From contig NZ_CP025546.1 in the NCBI RefSeq assembly GCF_003614435.1, positions 4,030,001 through 4,094,000 on the forward strand: 64,000 bases of DNA, given 5' to 3'. Positions 55,839 to 64,000 of the stretch are shown here, piece after piece (the first letter of the stretch is position 1; each line of letters opens with the position of its first letter). The DNA is from Mycobacterium paragordonae (GTDB lineage: Bacteria > Actinomycetota > Actinomycetes > Mycobacteriales > Mycobacteriaceae). The notes under the pieces were generated by a model. The model saw only the letters and a program-made list of their open reading frames with translations, was not told where the DNA came from and ran no database searches. Both the position numbers and the translations under genes were made by a program.

Positions 55839-55892
55839 AGCAGACGCGAACTCACCGCATTTCGGCACGAAATGGGTGAGTTCGCGTCTGCT
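55839..55892. repeat. Long near-perfect hairpin
   Basis: AGCAGACGCGAACTCACC... (55839-55863) pairs with ...GGTGAGTTCGCGTCTGCT (55868-55892): 25 base pairs with one bulged G and a 4-base loop GCAC. It lies between the broken flavoprotein gene and the convergent tRNA-Val. No T-tract follows, so it is not a textbook terminator; it could be a bidirectional one or a dispersed palindromic element. Confidence 0.85.
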
Positions 55893-55905
55893 CGCCACTG
55901 GAAAG

Positions 55906-55977
55906 TGGGCGCGGACGGTATCGAACCGCCGACCGCTGGTGTGTAAAACCAGAGCTCTACCACTGAGCTACGCGCCC
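55906..55977 (-). tRNA. tRNA-Val (anticodon TAC)
   Basis: 72 nt on the minus strand. Acceptor GGGCGCG/CGCGCCC, D-arm GCTCAGTGGTAGAGC, anticodon arm CTGGT-TTTACAC-ACCAG with TAC, and T-arm GGCGGTTCGATACCGTC. CCA is not encoded. This reads GUA and other valine codons. Confidence 0.96.
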
Positions 55978-56023
55978 TTATGCCCCGGCGCAGGCTACAC
56001 GCCGAAAGCCCAACCACCCAAAA

Positions 56024-56485
56024 CTAAACGCGCAACGCCTCCAGCGCCTGGGTCCACACCGCACGATCCCGCGCCTCGCCCGGCTGCTTCATCTCGGCGA
56101 ACCGGATGAACCCCTCCTTGTCGACCACGAAGGTGCCGCGGTTAGAGATGCCGGCCACCTCGTTGAACACCCCGTACGCCTGGCTGACCTCGCCATGCGG
56201 CCAGAAGTCCGACAGCACCGGGAACAGAAAGCCGCTCTGCACCGCCCAGATCTTGTGGGACGGCGGCGGCCCGACCGAAATCGTCAGCACCGCGCTGTCG
56301 TCGTTCTCGAACTCCGGCAGGTTGTCCCGCAACTGGTCCAGTTCGCCCTGGCAGATTCCAGTGAACGCCAGCGGAAAGAACACCAGCAGCACGTTCTTGT
56401 CGCCGCGATAACTGCTGAGCGTGACGGGCTGCTGATTCTGGTCGCGCAGCGTGAAGTCGGGTGCGGTGGCTCCGACGTCGAGCAT
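56024..56485 (-). CDS. ahpE: 1-Cys peroxiredoxin AhpE
   Basis: 153 residues. Thioredoxin-fold peroxiredoxin with peroxidatic Cys45 in PLAFTGICQGEL; no resolving cysteine. TAPDFTLRDQNQQPVTLSSYRG and GVFNEVAGISNRGTFVVDKEG are as in M. tuberculosis AhpE (Rv2238c), which reduces peroxynitrite and fatty-acid peroxides using mycoredoxin. Starts with a TGATG overlap on the DUF3052 gene. Confidence 0.97.
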   Translation of the reverse strand: MLDVGATAPDFTLRDQNQQPVTLSSYRGDKNVLLVFFPLAFTGICQGELDQLRDNLPEFENDDSAVLTISVGPPPSHKIWAVQSGFLFPVLSDFWPHGEVSQAYGVFNEVAGISNRGTFVVDKEGFIRFAEMKQPGEARDRAVWTQALEALRV

Positions 56486-56895
56486 CAGCGCTTACCGGCC
56501 CGCGATTTCGGCTGCACCAACCGGCTGGCTGCCCAGTTGCCCAGGTTGACCGACGACGTGGGCATCAGGCCCGCGGTGGGAGCCGCCTCGGCGATCTCGG
56601 CGGGCAGCACGTGCCCGGGCCGGCCGGTCTTGGGCGTCAGCACCCAGATCACGCCGTCCTCGGCCAGCGGGGAGATCGCGTCCATCAGCAGGTCAACCAG
56701 GTCCCCGTCGCCGTCGCGGTACCACATCAGGACGACGTCGACGACCTCGTCGGTGTCCTCGTCGAGCAATTCGCTACCGCAGGCATCCTCGACATCTGCG
56801 CGGATGTCGTCGTCGGTGTCCTCGTCCCAGCCCCACTCCTGGACGACTTGGTCCCGTTGGATGCCCAGTTTGCGAGCGTGATCCGCCGCGACCAC
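56485..56895 (-). CDS. DUF3052 protein (Rv2239c-like)
   Basis: 136 residues. Acidic, highly conserved actinobacterial DUF3052: VAADHARKLGIQRDQVVQEWGWDEDTDDD, DEVVDVVLMWYRDGDGDLVDLLMDAISPLAEDGVIWVLTPKTGRPGHV. Function unknown. It overlaps ahpE by 1 base and is probably co-transcribed. Confidence 0.93.
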   Translation of the reverse strand: MVAADHARKLGIQRDQVVQEWGWDEDTDDDIRADVEDACGSELLDEDTDEVVDVVLMWYRDGDGDLVDLLMDAISPLAEDGVIWVLTPKTGRPGHVLPAEIAEAAPTAGLMPTSSVNLGNWAASRLVQPKSRAGKR

Positions 56896-56979
56896 CGTGG
56901 AACCTCCTAAACAAACGAGAGCAAGACAACCGAGAGCGACGAACGTAATCGTCGCACAGGCACCGCTAGCTTCATACGG

Positions 56980-57564
56980 CTAACCCACGCACATTTTCAA
57001 CGCCTTGGTCTTGGCGTCGTTGAGCCGGTCGACCCGCCTGTTGAACTCGCCGGTCGGCGCGTGCGTGCCGATCGCGTTGGCCACCTGGCGGGCAGCGTCG
57101 TTGTAGGTGTTCATCGCGTCGCGCATCTGGCCGGGCAACGCGTCGCTGTAGCTGTTCTCCACCGCCGAGGCGCTGGCGTTGAGCGCGTCGATCGCCGGAC
57201 CTTCGGTGGGCCCGGTGTTCTTGCCGCCGTTGAAAGCCGCGACGAACGCGTTGACCTTGTCGATCGCCTCCTTGCTGGTGGTGGCCAGCGTGTCGCACGA
57301 GGTGCGGATCGCCCTGGTGGTGACCGACGCGATGCGCTGGGATTCCCGGACGCTGGACGTCACCGACGACGCCGACACCGACGCCGACACCGAGGACCGG
57401 TACGCCGGGGCGACGTTGGTGTCCGCCGCTCCGGACCCTTCGGCCACCTTCGTACAGCCGACAATGCCGATCGCCACCACAGCGACGGACCCGAGAGCCA
57501 GGGCGCCTCGCCTGGGGAACGCCTCCACGCGCCTGCGAGGGACGGCACGCCATCCGATGAGCAC
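56980..57564 (-). CDS. Putative lipoprotein (Rv2240c-like)
   Basis: 194 residues. N-terminal basic region, a hydrophobic segment and lipobox-like AIGIVGC (Cys about 37), then a Ser/Ala/Val-rich low-complexity stretch ([16 protein letters not shown]), then a helical C-terminal half with two cysteines (SCDTL, KMCVG) that could form a disulfide. Function unknown; position between Rv2239c and aceE matches M. tuberculosis. Confidence 0.88.
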   Translation of the reverse strand: MLIGWRAVPRRRVEAFPRRGALALGSVAVVAIGIVGCTKVAEGSGAADTNVAPAYRSSVSASVSASSVTSSVRESQRIASVTTRAIRTSCDTLATTSKEAIDKVNAFVAAFNGGKNTGPTEGPAIDALNASASAVENSYSDALPGQMRDAMNTYNDAARQVANAIGTHAPTGEFNRRVDRLNDAKTKALKMCVG

Positions 57565-57724
57565 GGGATCTGACGTTACCGGGTCACGATCCCATCTGCC
57601 CCACTAGCACCGACTTCGGTGTGGCACCCGTCAGCGGAACACGGGTACCCGCCGGGGACGCCGGTGCGGCACGATAGAGGGACGATCCCTCGAGCATCAT
57701 CCATGCCGACTACAGGAGCGGAAG

Positions 57725-60526
<2,802 letters not shown>

Positions 60527-60546
60527 GACCCTGCTGTCCTCCTCGC

Positions 60547-60602
60547 CGAGTGTGCGTCCCGCCGCACCATCGGTGCCGGGTGTGCGGCCAGCCGCACGCT
60601 CG
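60547..60602 (+). terminator. Hairpin pair after aceE
   Basis: CGAGTGTGCG (60547-60556) pairs 9 of 10 with CGCACGCTCG (60593-60602). Inside, two copies of an 18-bp hairpin-forming unit GTGTGCG(T/G)CC(C/A)GCCGCAC start at 60550 and 60580, 30 bp apart. Likely transcript end for aceE; no T-tract. Confidence 0.5.
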
Positions 60603-60661
60603 CGACGGGTGCGCCGGGACCTTTAGCGGACTCCGACATAAAAAGGGCGTAGCTTTTAGGA

Positions 60662-61978
60662 GTGAGCGACAACAACTTGGCGCAGCAACTCGGGCGTCCC
60701 CGGTCGCCGCTGGAGCTGCTGGACACCGTCCCGGACTCCCTGCTGCGCAGGTTGAAGCAATACTCGGGCCGGTTGGCCACCGAAGCGGTGTCGGCCATGC
60801 AGGAGCGGCTGCCATTCTTCGCCGACCTGGAAGCCTCCCAGCGCGCCAGCGTGGCCCTGGTGGTCCAGACCGCCGTGGTCCACTTCGTGGAGTGGATGCA
60901 GGACCCGCACAGCGACGTCAGCTACACCGCCCAGGCCTTTGAACTGGTCCCTCAGGACCTGACGCGGCGCATCGCGCTGCGCCACACCGTGGACATGGTG
61001 CGGGTCACCATGGAGTTCTTCGAGGAAGTGGTGCCGCTGCTGGCCCGCACCGAGGAGCAGTTGACCGCGCTCACGGTCGGCATCCTGAAGTACAGCCGCG
61101 ACCTGGCCTTCACCGCCGCCACCGCCTACGCCGATGCCGCCGAGGCCCGCGGCACCTGGGACAGCCGGATGGAGGCCAGCGTCGTCGACGCGATCGTGCG
61201 TGGGGACACCGGCCCGGAACTGCTCTCCCGGGCGGCAGCACTCAACTGGGACACCACGGCGCCGGCCACCGTCATCGTCGGCACCCCGGCGCCCGGACGC
61301 GCCGACGGCGAGGCCGGCAGTGAGCGCGCCAGCCAGGATGTCCGCGATATCGCCACCCGACACGGCCGGGCGGCCCTGACCGACGTGCACGGCACCTGGC
61401 TGGTCGCCATCGTCTCCGGTCAGCTGTCGCTCACCGACAAGTTCCTCAAGGACATATTGGTCGCCTTCGCCGACGAACCGGTGGTGATCGGGCCGACGGC
61501 GCCCATGCTGACCGCGGCCTACCACAGCGCCAGTGAGGCCATCTCCGGGATGAACGCGGTCGCCGGGTGGCGCGGGGCCCCCCGGCCGGTGCTGGCCCGG
61601 GAACTGCTGCCGGAACGGGCCCTGATGGGCGACGCGTCGGCGATCGTGGCGCTGCACACCGACGTCATGCGGCCACTGGCCGACGCCGGCCCCACCCTCG
61701 TCGAAACCCTGGACGCTTTCTTAGATTCGGGCGGCGCTATTGAGGCTTGTGCCAGGAAGTTGTTCGTTCATCCAAACACCGTGCGCTACCGGCTCAAGCG
61801 GATCACCGACTTCACCGGGCGTGATCCCACCCAACCGCGAGATGCGTACGTCCTGCGGGTGGCGGCGACGGTGGGCCAGCTCAACTACCCGACGCAGAGT
61901 CCCAGCGCCGCCAACATCGCCGTGCCACAGCTTCCGTCGCCGGTCAGAGGGGGTTCCGGCGCCGGATCCGGCCGATAG
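60662..61978 (+). CDS. mabR: FAS-II transcriptional regulator MabR (PucR type)
   Basis: 438 residues, GTG 60662. The C-terminal PucR-type helix-turn-helix (DSGGAIEACARKLFVHPNTVRYRLKRITDFTGRD) is clear; the N-terminal 280 residues are helical and unlike common ligand domains (VALVVQTAVVHFVEWM). M. tuberculosis MabR (Rv2242), just upstream of fabD as here, binds the fasII promoter and responds to long-chain acyl-CoA. Orthology rests on position and the DNA-binding domain. Confidence 0.93.
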   Translation: MSDNNLAQQLGRPRSPLELLDTVPDSLLRRLKQYSGRLATEAVSAMQERLPFFADLEASQRASVALVVQTAVVHFVEWMQDPHSDVSYTAQAFELVPQDLTRRIALRHTVDMVRVTMEFFEEVVPLLARTEEQLTALTVGILKYSRDLAFTAATAYADAAEARGTWDSRMEASVVDAIVRGDTGPELLSRAAALNWDTTAPATVIVGTPAPGRADGEAGSERASQDVRDIATRHGRAALTDVHGTWLVAIVSGQLSLTDKFLKDILVAFADEPVVIGPTAPMLTAAYHSASEAISGMNAVAGWRGAPRPVLARELLPERALMGDASAIVALHTDVMRPLADAGPTLVETLDAFLDSGGAIEACARKLFVHPNTVRYRLKRITDFTGRDPTQPRDAYVLRVAATVGQLNYPTQSPSAANIAVPQLPSPVRGGSGAGSGR

Positions 61979-62031
61979 TGATTTAGATGACAGATAGCGG
62001 GTGTATCTCAAACACGTAGCTTACGGAGCTA

Positions 62032-62052
62032 TTTTGTAGGAGGTATACAAAA
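62032..62052. promoter_or_regulatory. Candidate MabR operator in the FAS-II promoter
   Basis: A 21-bp palindrome TTTTGTA-N7-TACAAAA lies in the 140 bp between mabR and fabD. Its TTTTGT/ACAAAA half-sites resemble the MabR inverted repeat as I remember it, though my recollection of the published spacing is longer than here. A CATAAT -10-like hexamer follows at about 62067-62072. Confidence 0.6.
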
Positions 62053-62118
62053 ACCTAAGACGAGGTTCATAATCTGTTACACCCCGCAAAACCGTCTTCA
62101 CAGTGTTCTCTTAGACAC

Positions 62119-63027
62119 GTGATCGCTTTGCTTGCGCCCGGACAGGGCTCCCAGACTGAGGGAATGCTGTCGCCATGGCTGGAACTGCCAGGCGCAGCGG
62201 ACCAGATTTCGGCATGGTCGACGGCCAGCGGCCTGGACCTGGCCCGGCTCGGCACCACGGCATCGACCGAGGAGATCACCGACACCGCCATCGCCCAGCC
62301 CCTGATCGTTGCGGCCACCCTGCTGGCCCACCAGGAGCTGACCCGGCGCGGGCTGCTGGCTGGTCAGGACTTCATCGTCGCGGGCCACTCCGTCGGTGAG
62401 ATCGCGGCCTACGCGATCGCCGGAGTGCTGGCCGCCGATGACGCCGTCATGCTGGCCGCCACCCGCGGCGCCGAGATGGCCAAGGCGTGTGCCGCCGAGC
62501 CCACCGGAATGTCGGCCGTGCTCGGTGGAGACGAAGCAGAGGTGCTGACCCGCCTCGAGCAGCTCGACCTCGTTCCCGCGAACCGCAACGCCGCCGGCCA
62601 GATCGTCGCCGCCGGCCGGCTGACCGCGCTGGAGAAGCTTGCCGAGGACCCGCCGGCGAAGGCCCGGGTCCGCGCGCTGGGTGTGGCCGGAGCGTTCCAC
62701 ACCGAGTTCATGGCGCCGGCCCTCGAGGGCTACGCCGCAGCGGCTGCCGGCATCGCGACCGCCGAGCCGACCACCACGCTTCTCTCGAACTACGACGGGA
62801 AGCCGGTCACCTCTGCCGCCGCGGCGATGCAGACCCTGGTTTCTCAGCTGACCCGGCCGGTGCGCTGGGATCTGTGCACTGCCACCATGCGTGAGCACAA
62901 TCTGACGGCGATCGTGGAGTTCCCGCCCGCGGGCACTCTCACCGGCATCGCCAAACGTGAACTTCGGGGGGTTCCGACGCGAGCCGTCAAGTCACCCGCA
63001 GATCTGGACGAGTTGGCGAATCTCTAA
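62119..63027 (+). CDS. fabD: Malonyl-CoA:ACP transacylase
   Basis: 302 residues, GTG 62119. Motifs: LLAPGQGSQTEG near the N-terminus, catalytic Ser91 in AGHSVGEIAAYA, His in VAGAFHTEFM, and VEFPPAGTLTGIAKRE. It loads malonyl groups onto AcpM for FAS-II mycolate chain extension. First gene of the fabD-acpM-kasA operon. Confidence 0.98.
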   Translation: MIALLAPGQGSQTEGMLSPWLELPGAADQISAWSTASGLDLARLGTTASTEEITDTAIAQPLIVAATLLAHQELTRRGLLAGQDFIVAGHSVGEIAAYAIAGVLAADDAVMLAATRGAEMAKACAAEPTGMSAVLGGDEAEVLTRLEQLDLVPANRNAAGQIVAAGRLTALEKLAEDPPAKARVRALGVAGAFHTEFMAPALEGYAAAAAGIATAEPTTTLLSNYDGKPVTSAAAAMQTLVSQLTRPVRWDLCTATMREHNLTAIVEFPPAGTLTGIAKRELRGVPTRAVKSPADLDELANL

Positions 63028-63101
63028 CCGCCAGCTTCGCCCCAGAAGCTAAAAGTACGTCAAATCGGTTTACACACAACACATTACGAAGGGAACTAAC
63101 T

Positions 63102-63443
63102 GTGGCCGTCAGTCAGGAAGAAATCATCGCCGGTATCGCCGAGATCATCGAAGAGGTCACCGGTATCGAGCCGTCGGAGGTCACCCCGGAGAAGTCGTTC
63201 GTCGACGACCTGGACATCGACTCGCTGTCGATGGTGGAGATCGCCGTGCAGACCGAGGACAAGTACGGCGTGAAGATCCCGGACGAGGACCTCGCCGGCC
63301 TGCGTACCGTCGGTGACGTCGTCGCCTACATCCAGAAGCTCGAGGAAGAGAACCCCGAGGCCGCCGAGGCGCTGCGTTCCAAGCTCGTTTCGGAGAACCC
63401 CGAGGCCGCTGCCAACGTGCAGGCGAGGCTGGAAAACAAGTGA
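63102..63443 (+). CDS. acpM: Meromycolate acyl carrier protein
   Basis: 113 residues, GTG 63102, AAGGGA upstream. Phosphopantetheine site Ser41 in [16 protein letters not shown]. The C-terminal extension ([33 protein letters not shown]) is the long tail specific to mycobacterial AcpM. Stop overlaps the kasA GTG. Confidence 0.98.
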   Translation: MAVSQEEIIAGIAEIIEEVTGIEPSEVTPEKSFVDDLDIDSLSMVEIAVQTEDKYGVKIPDEDLAGLRTVGDVVAYIQKLEEENPEAAEALRSKLVSENPEAAANVQARLENK

Positions 63444-64000
63444 CCAAGCCTTCCACTGCTAATGGCGGTTACCCCAGCGTTGTGGTAACCGCCGTCGCGG
63501 CGACGACATGCCTCGCGCCGGACATCGAGAGCACGTGGAAGGGCTTGTTGGCCGGCGAAAGCGGCATCCACGTTCTCGAAGACGAATTCGTCTCCAAATG
63601 GGACCTGCCGGCCAAGATCGGCGGTCACCTCAAGGAACCGGTCGACATCCACATGGGCCGACTGGACATGCGACGCATGTCGTATGTCCAGCGGCTGGCC
63701 AAGTGGTTGAGCGGCCAGTTGTGGGAGTCCGCCGGAAGCCCTGAGGTCGATCCGGACCGCTTCAGCGTTGTGGTGGGTACCGGTCTCGGCGGTGCCGAGC
63801 GGATCGTCGAGAGCTATGACCTGATGAACGAGGGCGGCCCCCGCAAGGTGTCGCCGCTCGCCGTTCAGATGATCATGCCCAACGGCGCCGCGGCGGTGGT
63901 GGGCCTGCAGCTCGGTGCCCGCGCCGGTGTCATCACGCCGGTGTCGGCCTGTTCGTCGGGCTCGGAGGCCATCGCCCACGCATGGCGCCAGATCGTCATG
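63440..64000 (+). CDS. kasA: Beta-ketoacyl-ACP synthase KasA, 5' part only
   Basis: 187 residues from GTG 63440, running off the window end. Catalytic Cys171 in [16 protein letters not shown] is present; [31 protein letters not shown] is the KasA/FabF signature. KasA elongates long acyl chains on AcpM and is the target of thiolactomycin. The catalytic histidines would lie outside the window. Confidence 0.98.
   Translation, partial: MTKPSTANGGYPSVVVTAVAATTCLAPDIESTWKGLLAGESGIHVLEDEFVSKWDLPAKIGGHLKEPVDIHMGRLDMRRMSYVQRLAKWLSGQLWESAGSPEVDPDRFSVVVGTGLGGAERIVESYDLMNEGGPRKVSPLAVQMIMPNGAAAVVGLQLGARAGVITPVSACSSGSEAIAHAWRQIVM

Noticed and set aside
55906..55977. tRNA-Val as an integration site
   Set aside because: No integrase, no direct repeat of the tRNA 3' end, and no phage-like genes were seen nearby.

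Overview
The window is high-GC actinobacterial DNA from a slow-growing Mycobacterium that is not M. tuberculosis. Its backbone follows the M. tuberculosis order lipA, Rv2219, Rv2219A, glnA1, glnE, glnA2, Rv2223c, Rv2224c (hip1), panB, Rv2226, rnpB, Rv2228c to Rv2231c, ptkA, ptpA, the SURF1 gene, cobD, Rv2237, ahpE, Rv2239c, Rv2240c, aceE, mabR, fabD, acpM, kasA. A PE_PGRS gene and the typical mycobacterial families point to a slow grower. Several blocks absent from the M. tuberculosis order, as I recall it, interrupt this backbone. No database search was possible, so gene names rest on recognised sequence and gene order.

Layout. 0-6.2 kb: 3' part of lipA, a DUF4191 membrane protein, a PE_PGRS gene with a hierarchical 555-bp repeat, an RDD membrane protein, and glnA1 behind a GlnR-type box. 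6.3-16.7 kb: accessory block between glnA1 and glnE, with a cyclase/STAND ATPase, an orphan homologue of the C-terminal half of MurJ (pseudokinase, membrane segment, discoidin-like ectodomain), a hydrolase, two small membrane proteins, a MocR regulator, a methyltransferase, a flavin/F420 oxidoreductase and a thioesterase. 16.7-27 kb: glnE, glnA2, two Hip1-family exported hydrolases, a wax-ester/triacylglycerol synthase and panB, which ends in a 56-bp x3 tandem repeat. 27.2-39.8 kb: a haemophore-like protein, CYTH-CHAD protein, RNase P RNA, 2OG oxygenase, a MarR/DUF1398 pair with tandem operators, a translationally coupled RNase H/CobC - zinc ribbon - Nif3 - CobC cluster, ptkA-ptpA-SURF1, cobD and a DUF2236 gene.

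39.9-55.8 kb is a second accessory block: an epoxide hydrolase group, a feoA-feoB-NifU-domain operon behind a strong IdeR-box match, a lipoprotein hydrolase, an acyl-CoA dehydrogenase/phosphotransferase pair, a second cyclase/STAND/LuxR regulator divergent from a P450 with a CRP-like palindrome between them, and a flavoprotein fused to a TTC38-like helical domain and broken by a one-base shift. From 55.8 kb the backbone resumes: a long hairpin, tRNA-Val, ahpE, Rv2239c, Rv2240c, aceE, mabR and the start of the FAS-II operon (fabD-acpM-kasA, cut by the window end), with a palindromic candidate MabR operator before fabD.

Themes: nitrogen control (glnA1 with its adenylyltransferase GlnE, and glnA2), mycolic-acid and central carbon supply (aceE to kasA), cobalamin synthesis (CobC-type genes, cobD), iron uptake (feo), and cAMP-linked regulation (two cyclase-domain proteins, CRP-like site).
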